Shown: piece after piece, positions 14,841 to 25,718 of the stretch
Position numbering within the stretch: position 1 is the first letter of the stretch
Layout of the letters: every line of letters begins with the position of its first letter
Source: Meandrina meandrites
Taxonomy: Eukaryota; Cnidaria; Anthozoa; Scleractinia; Meandrinidae
Assembly: GCA_963693305.1 (NCBI GenBank)
Contig: OY855906.1
Span: forward strand, 9,519,602-9,583,601
Direction of reading: 5' to 3'
Length of the DNA stretch: 64,000 bases
The notes under the pieces: generated by a model
The model's input: the letters and a program-made list of their open reading frames with translations, nothing else
Database searches by the model: none
Told to the model about the DNA's origin: nothing
Made by a program: the position numbers and the translations under genes

Positions 14841-17152
14841 AATTGTGCCATATAATAAGACAGAGACCCAAGTTTAGCCGTAAATTAACGGCTAAAATTG
14901 TGTCATATAATAAGACAGAGACCCCAGTTTAGCCGTAAATTAACGGCTAAAATTGTGTCATATAATAAGGCAGAGACCCCAGTTTAGCCATAAATTAGCG
15001 GCTAAAATTGTGTCATATAATAAGACAGAGACCCAAGTTTAGCCGTAAATTAACGGCTAAAATTGTGTCATATAATAAGACAGAGACCCCAGTTTAGCCG
15101 TAAATTAACGGCTAAAATTGTGCCATATAATAAGGCAGAGACCCAAGTTTAGCCGTAAATTAACGGCTAAAATTGTGTCATATAATAAGACAGAGACCCA
15201 AGTTTAGCCGTAAATTAACGGCTAAAATTGTGTCATATAATAAGACAGAGACCCAAGTTTAGCCGTAAATTAACGGCTAAAATTGTGTCATATAATAAGA
15301 CAGAGACCCAAGTTTAGCCGTAAATTAACGGCTAAAATTGTGTCATATAATAAGACAGAGACCCAAGTTTAGCCGTAAATTAACGGCTAAAATTGTGTCA
15401 TATAATAAGACAGAGACCCAAGTTTAGCCGTAAATTAACGGCTAAAATTGTGCCATATAATAAGACAGAGACCCCAGTTTAGCCATAAATTAACGGCTAA
15501 AATTGTGTCATATAATAAGACAGAGACCCCAGTTTAGCCGTAAATTAACGGCTAAAATTGTGTCATATAATAAGACAGAGACCCCAGTTTAGCCGTAAAT
15601 TAACGGCTAAAATTGTGTCATATAATAAGACAGAGACCCCAGTTTAGCCGTAAATTAACGGCTAAAATTGTGTCATATAATAAGACAGAGACCCCAGTTT
15701 AGCCGTAAATTAACGGCTAAAATTGTGTCATATAATAAGACAGAGACCCCAGTTTAGCCGTAAATTAACGGCTAAAATTGTGCCATATAATAAGACAGAG
15801 ACCCAAGTTTAGCCGTAAATTAACGGCTAAAATTGTGTCATATAATAAGACAGAGACCCAAGTTTAGCCGTAAATTAACGGCTAAAATTGTGCAATATAA
15901 TAAGGCAGAGACCCCAGTTTAGCCGTAAATTAACGGCTAAAATTGTGTCATATAATAAGACAGAGACCCAAGTTTAGCCGTAAATTAACGGCTAAAATTG
16001 TGTCATATAATAAGACAGAGACCCAAGTTTAGCCGTAAATTAACGGCTAAAATTTTGTCATATAATAAGACAGAGACCCCAGTTTAGCCGTAAATTAACG
16101 GCTAAAATTGTGCCATATAATAAGGCAGAGACCCAAGTTTAGCCGTAAATTAACGGCTAAAATTGTGCCATATAATAAGACAGAGACCCAAGTTTAGCCG
16201 TAAATTAACGGCTAAAATTGTGTCATATAATAAGACAGAGACCCAAGTTTAGCCGTAAATTAACGGCTAAAATTGTGTCATATAATAAGACAGAGACCCA
16301 AGTTTAGCCGTAAATTAACGGCTAAAATTGTGTCATATAATAAGACAGAGACCCAAGTTTAGCCGTAAATTAACGGCTAAAATTGTGTCATATAATAAGA
16401 CAGAGACCCAAGTTAAGCCGTAAATTAACGGCTAAAATTGTGTGATATAATAAGACAGAGACCCAAGTTAAGCCGTAAATTAACGGCTAAAATTGTGTCA
16501 TATAATAAGACAGAGACCCAAGTTTAGCCGTAAATTAACGGCTAAAATTGTGCCATATAATAAGACAGAGACCCAAGTTTAGCCGTAAATTAACAGCTAA
16601 AATTGTGTCATATAATAAGACAGAGACCCAAGTTTAGCCGTAAATTGACGGCTAAAATTGTGTCATATAATAAGACAGAGACCCAAGTTTAGCCGTAAAT
16701 TAACGGCTAAAATTGTGTCATATAATGAGACAGAGACCCAAGTTTAGCCGTAAATTAACGGCTAAAATTGTGTCATATAATAAGACAGAGACCCAAGTTT
16801 AGCCGTAAATTAACGGCTAAAATTGTGTCATATAATAAGACAGAGACCCAAGTTTAGCCGTAAATTAACGGCTAAAATTGTGTCATATAATAAGACAGAG
16901 ACCCAAGTTTAGCCGTAAATTAACAGCTAAAATTGTGCCATATAATAAGACAGAGACCCAAGTTTAGCCGTAAATTAACAGCTAAAATTGTGCCATATAA
17001 TAAGACAGAGACCCAAGTTTAGCCGTAAATTAACGGCTAAAATTGTGCCATATAATAAGACAGGGACCCAAGTTTAGCCGTAAATTAACGGCTAAAATTG
17101 TGTCATATAATAAGACAGAGACCCAAGTTTAGCCGTAAATTAACAGCTAAAT

Positions 17153-17546
17153 AAATTCTGTTTGTATTTATGAAACATTTTTAGCCATTAACTTTCTTCG
17201 TATATTTTACAACCCCAAATTTAGCCAAAGATAAAACAGCGGAGCAGTTCCTCAGAGCCCTCAGTCAACTTTACGGACCAGTTCGGTCATCTTAGGTTAG
17301 AATCTTTCTTACTGAAAAAGATGTTGGTGTATAAGGTCTTTTTGATTTAGGTTTGACGTAAACATTTATTCGCTGTTTATGCATCATTGTCAATAGGGTT
17401 CATATAAGTTCATATAACAGTGTATAGGTTAGGATAATATCTTAATAAGATGTTCGTATATAAGCACGGATAAGGGTTTCAAACGGAATTACGTAGATTT
17501 CTTTTTGTTGTAGGTTTGACGGAAATATTTAATCGCTGTATATTAA
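17153..17546. repeat. Satellite flank: decayed monomer traces and a degenerate tandem repeat
   Basis: Just outside the array, TTTTAGCCATTAAC (about 17179) and AAATTTAGCCAAAG (about 17217) look like decayed monomer pieces. From about 17293 a separate degenerate repeat of roughly 165 bp follows. Its shared marks are GGTTAGGATAATATC, TAGGTTTGACG, ATTTAATCGCTG and CATTGTCAATAGGGTTCATATA. The last unit is interrupted by the element at 17547. No coding sequence is visible. Confidence 0.55.
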
Positions 17547-17933
17547 AGGGACATTGTCACGGACATTTTTTTGGCTTTTTTAGTAAAACGGCACCAAAAT
17601 TACGACTAAGTACTTTCAACCATGCAGGAAATGCTCCTAGAACGTAAAAGGAAGGATATTTTGCAAATTGTTTAACGAAGAGGGTGACCATAAATAGTTT
17701 TCATCAATTTTTCCAAACCACAAGGACGGAACTTGAAAAAGTCAGGCTGACTTTTTCAAGTCGAGATCAAAAGCTCCCGATGGTATCACAGTGATATATC
17801 ACTCTGTATTTAACTTCATTACAATGGAAAAGTAATTTTAAGAAAACGTGACCATCGTTAATAGGTTTCCTATGGTGTCAACATATTTTTTGGGCTATTG
17901 TATTTTTGAAGTTATGCTCGTGACAGTGTCCCT
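17547..17933. mobile_element. TTAA-flanked miniature element, copy 1 (387 bp)
   Basis: The ends are AGGGACATTGTCACG and the inverse of CGTGACAGTGTCCCT, both flanked by TTAA (17543-17546 and 17934-17937). The neighbouring repeat unit supplies an uninterrupted relative of the target. The element has no coding capacity, so it is a nonautonomous (MITE-like) element. A TTAA target is known for the piggyBac and Kolobok superfamilies; I cannot decide between them. A perfect internal palindrome with 14-bp arms lies at 17732-17760. Confidence 0.85.
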
Positions 17934-17937
17934 TTAA

Positions 17938-18127
17938 TATATCATTGTCAATGGGGTTCATATAGGTTAGGATAATATCATGTAAATAGGATTTTTTAAT
18001 CATATTCAATAAAAGATGGCGTTACTACAATTATAGCGCGGTTTGCCTGCATTTTTAGAAGAAATTTGGATATCAAGTCGGGTTGACAGCGTAACGCAGT
18101 ACGTAAAATGTGATCGTAACTAAAACG
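17938..18127. other. Right half of the interrupted tandem repeat, then unassigned sequence
   Basis: CATTGTCAATGGGGTTCATATAGG and GGTTAGGATAATATC resume the degenerate tandem unit broken by the TTAA element. No gene is seen. Confidence 0.5.
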
Positions 18128-18559
18128 GTTATATACAGCTATTTCGAGAAACGTTGTCGGAAAAAAGCACAAAACTGCACAAGCCAATTTCGAAAGGTAG
18201 TATGGGTAGACGTATTGAGCTACTGCACGTGTTGCATACTAATGAGATATAACAACAAAATAAGCGCGAATTTCAGGTCTTCTTTCTTTTCAGACATGTA
18301 GAAACAAGGTACGTTTAGCCCCTCTGAAGTTTAGAAGGATTTTCCTCACTCAAAGAGATGCGACAGTAAAAATAAAGCTAAAGATATTGACCCCGGAGAG
18401 GAAAAACAAATTTTCCACGTGCAAAAATACAAACTTGGCCAATATGCAAAACTAGGCCAATATGCAAAATTCCATTGAATATCCATACCACCTTTCGGTC
18501 TTGTCGCGTGCACTTTGATGCTTTTTTTTTTCCGACAACCTTTCTCGAAATAGCTGTAT
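18128..18559. repeat. Foldback inverted repeat (~80-bp arms)
   Basis: The left arm (about 18128-18208: ATACAGCTATTTCGAGAAAC, GTTGTCGGAAAAAA, CGAAAGGTAGTATGG) returns in inverse orientation at about 18481-18559. The spacer is about 270 bp. Small ORFs in both arms are a by-product of the symmetry. This is probably a miniature inverted-repeat element. I could not define a target duplication. Confidence 0.6.
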
Positions 18560-18784
18560 ACTACAGACACCAAAAAGGGAATACGAATAACGGATGTATC
18601 TATGGACAGAGTTTGATAAGTGTCCATAGGCGGCGTGATACATAGATGTTTGTTTACAATAAACGCGTGATAAATTGAACTGAACGATTAACTGGCATCG
18701 CCAAAGATTGGGAAACGTTAAATGCTATATGTTTGATTAGGTTAAGCCAACAGAACATACTTAATTAACCAGTATTTTATTAGT

Positions 18785-18876
18785 CCGGGCGAATCGACTC
18801 TTGGTCCGGGCGAATCGACTTTTTCTTCGGGCGAATCGACTCTGAGATCGGGCGAAGCGACCATCGGGCGAAACGA
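18785..18876. repeat. Five-copy GGGCGAATCGACT minisatellite
   Basis: The core CGGGCGAATCGACT recurs five times at about 18785, 18806, 18827, 18849 and 18864, at spacings of about 16-22 bp. The last two copies vary (GGGCGAAGCGACC, GGGCGAAACGACT). The linkers differ, which is unlike a simple slippage repeat. Confidence 0.7.
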
Positions 18877-19131
18877 CTTGATACCTGCCGGCATCATGCT
18901 CGATGCTCCACCTATAGTATTATGCTCGAAATTATGCCGGCATAATGTGTCAAGAGAGAAGAAACTCGTTTAGAAAGTCCAAACTATCGGTTAGCTGCTT
19001 GCTGTAAATCCTGCTACCAACGAAGCTGGCGAGCGTTTTTCTCATCTGCCCGGCCTCTGAAGACGTGGTTTAGATCCAGGATGGACGACGAAAGGTTTAG
19101 AAGCCTTTGCCTTCTCAGACTCTCGGTCAGT

Positions 19132-19271
19132 AGGGCGAAAAGTAGGCGAGCGCGAGCGAAAAAAAAATTGAGGGGGGTCTTGGGAAGATGCCTTCCTGCC
19201 TTCCAAAGACCAGCACCTTTACCTTCGCTCGCGTCGCTCGCGTCGCTCGCGCTTGCCCGCTTTTCGCCCTG
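19132..19271. repeat. Short foldback element with GCTCGCGTC repeats
   Basis: AGGGCGAAAAGTAGGCGAGC at 19133 and the inverse (GCTTGCCCGCTTTTCGCCCT) ending at about 19271 form the arms. The right arm holds three tandem copies of a GTCGCTCGC motif. The ORFs that cross the element look spurious because both strands read through. Confidence 0.55.
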
Positions 19272-20110
19272 TAACAGGCATGCCATAGAAAATACAGCCA
19301 ATCAGAATACAGGAAAGCCGTTGTATATTTCTACGGTATTCAACCCAACCTTCCCATCGTGCGCTGCGGTCATATTCTCGACGAAATTTAGTCAGCGTTG
19401 TATTTTAGTCAGCGTTGTATTTTCTCGGTATACACACGAGCCTTTATGGTCTCCGCGGTCCCTGGCCCTCGGCCTATTTCAAACAGTTTCTTATTTCTCT
19501 TTGGAGTTCAAAAAAGCTGAGGCTCCACAATACTGCATAGATCATGTTTCACGAAAAGTTAAATAGCCATTTCGTGATCCACAAGGAAATAAAAAGATCT
19601 TTCACAGATTATGAAAAAACTCTTTATCACCCTCATACTACAGTTAAAAAATCAAGTCACAAAACAAGATAGCAGATTGTATGATTTATGATTAAAGGTT
19701 AATTTGGCTGAATGTGCCAAAATTATATATTTGCAAGGAAGAGGAACAAAGTAACTCCCAAAAAATGAAATACTATGGTAAAAGGACAAAATTTCTGAAG
19801 AGAGATCATAAGTTCATTATTTTTTAGCAGCTTCACTTTATTTCATGCTAATTGCGATAACAGAATGTTGAGCAAGACTTGCCATGCTTCACCCATCTTG
19901 GAATTATTTTGGTAAATTTACATATGAACTAGTTGTAGTTTCATTATCAACCTTTGCTTTTCCTGTGAATTTTAGAGTAGGTAACACCAGACGTAAATCG
20001 TCAGTGGACCAAGCAAGACTGCAAATAATACCTTCTCTGACTGAGAAGGTTATTTGTCAGTCCTGCTGGGGCAATTTTGGCTGGACAAAAAGATTTTGTT
20101 CTTTCATTGT
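19272..20110. other. Intergenic stretch, no gene recognised
   Basis: A segment at about 19279-19332 (CATGCCATAGAAAATACAGC, CAATCAGAATACAGGAAAG, GTTGTATATTT) matches the left end of the repeat at 53269, so it is a fragment of that dispersed family. The rest, including short ORFs at 19081-19566 and 19884-20219, shows no recognisable protein. Confidence 0.4.
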
Positions 20111-20267
20111 TAGTAGAATCCCGGTAACTCGAACTCGCTCGCTAACTCAAATTAAGTCCTATTTCCCTTGGATTTCACCCCACCAAATATTGAATATTCA
20201 ATCGACCCTGATAACTTGAACTGTTTTTCATTTCCATTCCGAGTTCGAGTTATGGGGTTCTACTGTA
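20111..20267. mobile_element. pogo/Tigger-like MITE with CTCGAACTCG termini
   Basis: The left end, TAGTAGAATCCCGGTAACTC, is mirrored by a right end reading GAGTTATGGGGTTCTACTG followed by TA. The terminal CAGTAGAA with a TA target is typical of pogo-like elements (family knowledge). The interior has no transposase. Confidence 0.55.
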
Positions 20268-20399
20268 AAACGAGGACTCTTTTCATTATCTCAAAAGACA
20301 AGCATAACAAGGCATGTTGAACAAAGGAGACTTTTGTCTGATTGGTCAATTTTTTCCCTCGTACCCAGATTCTTGTTAATGCGCGCGCCACTAAAATGG

Positions 20400-21109
20400 T
20401 ATAAACAAAGATGGCGGTCGAAGGGGCGATTTTCAGTTGCCTTTGCTTGATCACTTGTTCTTGAGTTTCAGGTAAATGTGGCAGTTTCAGGCGTTGTTCC
20501 TTTCCTCGAATCGGCAGAAAAATATTTAGCAGAAGGTATTTTAGGGGCGGGAAAGTCATATTTTTCACAGGTTTTCGCTTTTAATTCGAGCGAGCAAGCT
20601 AAAATAAGTGTGCTTAAAATGTTCCGTAAGTGTGCCAGATGCAGAAAAACTCATTCAAAACATGCAGTTTGGAAAAGAAGAGCGCTGTAGAAACTGTTGC
20701 TGCAAACTAAGAAGGAGGGAAATTGTCAGAGTTCACCCGGCGAAAATTGGTTACGTCAGTGCAGCAGGTAGGTTCAAAGCTTACTCGCACGTTGCTAAGA
20801 TAAATTAATTTTAAGTGCTTTCTGTTTAATTAGGTTCAATCACTCTTCTTCTTAAATGCAAAAAAAGTTTCAGAAGTAGTGTTGCCCACGCCTCCACCAA
20901 ATTCAAGTGACAGACGTAGGCTTATTTTTTTACACATATCTTTTACTTCTCCTTCACAGGGCCAAGTTGTTGTACAGGAAACACAAGTCAGTCCTGATGT
21001 AACTGAATGGGTGATTTCTGTTTCAAGGTCAACAGTTAAACCTGGTCAATTGGGCAGTAATGACTGCACAATTGTTGCTGTTTATAATGCTGTGAAATTC
21101 TGTTCTTGA
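20400..21109 (+). other. Possible unrecognised transcription unit
   Basis: A GATGGCGGTC block at 20409 resembles a YY1-type initiator. A GTAAAT donor-like site follows at about 20471. An open stretch with paired cysteines lies around 20608-20768 (CLKC followed 22 residues later by CRNC in one frame). It ends at a GTAGGT donor-like site. A CACAG acceptor-like site near 20958 opens a further stretch closed by a stop at 21109. The frames do not join cleanly across the suggested intron (phase 1 into phase 0), and the cysteine-rich frame lacks an upstream ATG. It could be a decayed gene, a noncoding RNA or chance. No family was recognised. Confidence 0.22.
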
Positions 21110-22435
21110 AAAATATAGAATTTGCCTTCACCAGGTAGATTATCAGAGAAGTTTATTTGTTTGTGTTTTCAAACAGTTCATGATTATAACCAAAGCTACA
21201 ACTGGCTTGGGAATTATCAGCAGCCAACATATAGTGCACCTGAAATTATTATTAACCACCCATAACTGCTAAAATCTTCAGGTATATCCATGTCATTTCT
21301 TACACATAGCACCTTGTAACCTTTCCTTGGGGAAGTTTGCTGTGTAACTATTAGTCAAAACTCTTTCTATAACATACAGCCCAGTAGATTCAAGGGAAAA
21401 GAGATGTTACAGAGTCTAAACGTGTAAACGGTTCTTTTTTGAGGTGTGTGTGTGTGTGTGTGTGTGGGAGGGGATGGGGATCATAAAATCTTATATTTTT
21501 AAACTGCGAAATCATCATAGCCTGACTCCCTCTCCAAAATTAATGAAGATTTCCTTAGATTACCGGTACCTCTAAAAAGGGCACTTCCATTCATTTTAAG
21601 CAAGTCTTAAAGACTTTACTTTTTCTTGCAGGTTAACACCTTGTCCTTCATCCTCCTAACTCTGAACTCTTTCTCTTAGCTTGTTTCTACATTTGCCTCA
21701 CAGCTACTAACTTCAAAGAAATTGATGGGTTGTTACATTACAGTACAATGTATATAACATTTTTGCAGGATACCAGCATGGTATTATTATTCAGTAAATG
21801 TGTTTTTCTTTTTAATCAGGGATTCAAACAGTTCTTTTTTTACTGTCACCTCATTTCTTGAAAGTAAACTGTGCACTTTTCTTTTCTTTATTGTTTGAAC
21901 TTTACTTGCCAACATACAACTTGTGCTGAAAAATTCAGTCCAAACTCCACAAAAAGTGAATGTTACGAGATTAGTTACAACATTTATATATTTATCTTGT
22001 CCCTTATAATTTTAGGTTGGAACTCCATGGAACGAATAACTAGTAAATAATGTAGAACATTTCATGAATGAGAACCAACTGTTTAGCTCTGTGTCTTTCC
22101 TCAAGTGTTTCTCTATTTCTCCTCTGTCTTCTTCCTCATATGAATTGTTTGTTATCCAGTCAGTTTACAGTTGTATAATAAAAGTAAGTAAATTAAATGT
22201 TGATGCTATTGCTGTTTCCAGCCATTTCACTACTTCAAACACTGTTAGGTAAGTTTTCAGTTGAGGTTTACATTGTTCAAGGGCCAGGGAGGGTGGCTTT
22301 GAGGGAATGCATTATAACCCATTTCAATAATTTTACATTGGCAACCACCTATATACTTATGAGGTATATATAAAAGCTGAATTTGAGCAAAGTGGTCAAC
22401 AAGGCTGAGCTTACAGTGGTTTCCTTAGCATGAAG
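21110..22435. other. AT-rich intergenic stretch
   Basis: It holds a (TG)n tract of about 22 bp at 21443-21465. Otherwise the sequence is AT-rich with frequent stops and no recognisable protein, possibly the 3' part of the uncertain unit upstream. Confidence 0.4.
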
Positions 22436-22439
22436 TGAC

Positions 22440-22680
22440 TTAAGGGTTATTTCTACTCCCCACTGGATGGAATGCTAGTCCATCACACGGTTACCCTCAG
22501 CAGTAAATTTGCTGTACCCATTTATACCCCAGGGTGGAGAGAAGCACTATGAGAGTTAAGTGTCTTGCCCAAGAACACAACACAGTGCTTGCAATTGGCC
22601 TGGGCACCAACCCAGACTGCTCAATGTGGGGCCCAGCACTCTGACCATTAGCTCAGTGTACCTGCTACTTAAATTTATTG
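22440..22680 (-). mobile_element. tRNA-derived SINE
   Basis: Read on the minus strand, the copy starts with a degenerate tRNA-like head. It continues with GTGTTCTTGGGCAAGACACTT, then TCTCATAGTGCTTCTCTCC, then ACCCTGGGGTATAAATGGG. This middle region is shared with the copies near 46752 and 50090 of this window. The B-box region is degraded. I recognise this core as common to animal SINEs of the V-domain type; the family name is left open. Confidence 0.7.
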
Positions 22681-25600
22681 AAACTCCTTTGTGTGTGGGT
22701 CTTCCAAACAACAAAAGCATTGCTTGCAGATACTGTAACAGTTTTTGCTTTCTGGTACATTCATTGCTTCTTTTAGTAGTAGAACCCTACTATGATGGTT
22801 GTATTAACTACAAAAATAGATTGCACTAAATTATTAACATGCTGAAATTATGTTACCACCAATCTTAATAGTTGTAATCTCTTGGTTGCAGTTTGTAAAC
22901 TTATAAATTCCATTATTTTGCAATAATTGCTACAGAAATAACTGATTTCCAAATGTTTTATTTGAATTGAAAATCCTTTCGGTTTTTCTTACTTTGTTTG
23001 AGCAGAATCATTTCCCTGAAAAAGTTGATTTGAAATGTGTATATCTGTCTGTTTTGCAATACGATTAAATGAGCTGCACCACTGTAGAACTCAATTGCTA
23101 TAAATTAGCACCACATGGTTTTCAAAGGGAGTGACACTTATTGAACAGCAGTGCTTGTTAATATTTCTGCTTCCATGTGTGGTGCTAATCTCAATTTTTT
23201 TGTGTTGGGTTTGTGATATACATTATAACAATCATTTTATTGTTATTCAGGAACAGTATTGAAAGTAAGTAACAAGTACGCCCCAATAGTGTGCATGTAA
23301 AGTATTATAAACCTCATGGGCAAAAGTTGGCATTTAGCAAAAGTATGCCTTGGGCATTGTACATATTGAGTGCTTTAAATATGTATTTTATAAGGAAAGT
23401 ATTGTCACACTTAACTACAATAATTTCAGTCATATCAATGAGTGTGATAAAGGTACATAAAAAACCCATGCGTACATGGAATTTGTATAAAGAATTCTGT
23501 AAATAATATTATTATATTATTGTATTTTACTATTAAATATTTTTTAATTGATAATACTCAATAAACTGAATATTATATGTTGTAAATATTGTAAATAACT
23601 TATATCAGTGAGCCTGAAAAGGTACATATAACCAATGTGTGCATGGAATATTGAATATTTTACATTTTGCTTTTTGAAATTATTGATAATGCTCAATAAG
23701 CTTAAAAATTGTCTAAATAGTTATGGACAATAAAATTGGATCAAGGATTGCTTAAGTTGTCTGATGTTGTTCTTTCTCCTTCTGACAGTGCATGCACTCC
23801 TGTTAATGATACTTTGTATGTACTGGTCTTCTACCAGTAAAACCAGCATGCTGTAGGGTTATACACACATACCTTGTAGCAAGCACACACAGTACATGTT
23901 CACTATTCCATTTTAGTTCTGATGAAAATTCAAAATATCGAGTAAATGTTGCCATGACAAAATGCTAGGTGCAACGTTTTATGAAAAGCAATTTCATTTG
24001 CAAGCATGCTTTAAGTAAACACAAAAAAAATACTCAAATCTTTATATGAAAGATGTTGTGGACCCCATTTTGAATGGAAGAAAATTATGGCAGTGGCCTG
24101 TCTTCTTAATGACTTTAACCAGGAGACCAACGTTTTCCAAAAAAGACTTTCTTTATTGTTTATTGTGGATACATGTACTACGTCAATAAAATGCACTCTG
24201 AGTGTTAATTCTGTCATGTACTTTTGGCCCAGCTGCATCTGTGAGATAAAAAATGAGAAATTCATCACCAAAAAACTTTCGACAGTGTTCAAAACATTAA
24301 CTTTAAAACTATTATGATGGGCACTTTTGAATGTAAGATATGTTACGAACCGCAAAGCTAAATAGTTCAGTGCATTCGAAAGCCCAGGATGTCACGCCAC
24401 CAGCGAAAGGAACGAATTTCGTTCTTATGAGATTTCTCTTCCAGCTGCATTTTGGGCAACCGGTACACTATTCAAATGAGTGATTTTTTCGTCAAATTGT
24501 CAAGGAAGAATCATAAGCTCAGTGCTTTAATCCGATTCTCATATCACAATTTCGTTATTTTGATATTCCAAAAAATGCACGCCCTGACAAATTGAATCAG
24601 CCTACAAAACAGACCTGCGAGCGAATTTCGCGGAATCAAATGTTGACTCATTTCTTTTGGTAAGGCCTATGATAACAAAATTTGGCAGACCCAAACTTCA
24701 ACTCGGCTTTAAGTAAACCGTGGCTTTTCTTTTCCAGTGGACTATATTTCCCGTTATTTCCGAGGGCTGAAAAGTTTGTAGGTTTCTAAGCTGAATTTGA
24801 AAATTGATATTGTACCATCAGGCACTTTTCCGAATTGGAGTATACCGTGATACACCTTGAAAATCTGCAAAACCTTGCCAACGTATAGTATACAAATGGA
24901 TCAGCCACCCAGTGGTGGGAATTCCCATATCACGAAGGGAGACAAAAGTCTCGGATCAAAGGTGTCAAAATTTCATAACAGTAAAACAAAAAATCAAATT
25001 ACATGAACACCGTACTCTCTTCGATTGTCATTCCAATCCACTGTATTAAACGATATAAATCAATTAAATTGGAAACAAACGAGGCTTTAGACATTGGGCT
25101 AAATGCTTTATCTACACATAATCTAAGTGTAAGGTAAATATTTTCGGTCTTTGTCGAGTGTTGTTGACATTTTGTGAGCACAAGATACGCTAAATTACTC
25201 GATACCTGCAAGATAAATAGTTGAAGCTAAATTTAAATTATAGGAGCCAGTTGAAAGTTCAACTTACCCGAAAAACAAACCTCTTTTGGTTTGGTTTCAA
25301 TCTGGCGTTCGTGATTCGTCTGGAGAAGGCATATACTCCGAAAATCTCCCAACATTTTCCGTCCACACAACGGCCATCTTGATTTTTGTCAACACAAACA
25401 AGCAAACGACATTTATCATTCGCAATAAAATTTAGTTACGGTCCCACACAAAGTTTCCTTTCTTCAGCTTGAATTAATCTGTTCACTGAAGCATTTCCCT
25501 TAACTTTCTGCTATATCTGCGCGGAATCCTTTCCTGTCAAAGTCAAAGTGTAAAACTCGACACCTTCGAAAACAGCTTCCCGCGTCTCAAGCACAATTTT

Positions 25601-25718
25601 GAATTTATCTCGGAGATATTTCGAGCATGCGCAGACAATAGTCTCCTTTGCTGGCATGTTGCCGTTTATTTTTTTAAGATTTTGCTTCAAGTACGCAAAT
25701 CCAGGATAAGAAACAGAA
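22681..25718. other. Long intergenic stretch without a recognised gene
   Basis: It is AT-rich with many stops on both strands. A TTCAATAAACTGAATATT-type AATAAA signal lies near 23560 and further AATAAA motifs near 23696 and 23730, which could close a transcript from upstream. The ORFs at 24011-24355 and 24087-24317 overlap on opposite strands and resemble no family I know. GGCCATCTTG at 25372 is a YY1-like motif on the minus strand. Confidence 0.35.

Larger units (their letters stand above)
1..17152. repeat. 55-bp satellite array with higher-order repeat structure
   Basis: The stretch is a head-to-tail tandem array with a 55-bp period, about 311 monomers, already running at base 1, so its true left end is outside the window. 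Each monomer opens with TAGCCGTAAATTAACGGCTA, a near-perfect palindrome. It continues with an AT-rich part (ATATAATAAG) and a purine/C part (ACAGAGACCC). Monomers differ mostly at a few two-state sites: GTGTC or GTGCC, AAGAC or AAGGC, ACCCC or ACCCA. Rare marked monomers carry a 5-bp insertion, ATAACAAG, CAGGGACC or a missing G (near 1376). Every frame is closed by stops, so it is not coding. The last monomer ends at about 17152, where the period breaks. Confidence 0.97.

Noticed and set aside
1..17152. CRISPR array
   Set aside because: There are no unique spacers. The whole 55-bp unit repeats head to tail, and the window is eukaryotic.
1..17152. Telomeric repeat
   Set aside because: The unit is 55 bp with a palindrome, not a short G-rich telomere unit such as TTAGGG.
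19014..19566. Overlapping ORFs of 95 and 161 residues on both strands
   Set aside because: They cross a foldback element with GCTCGC repeats. The composition is that of repeat read-through and no family fits.
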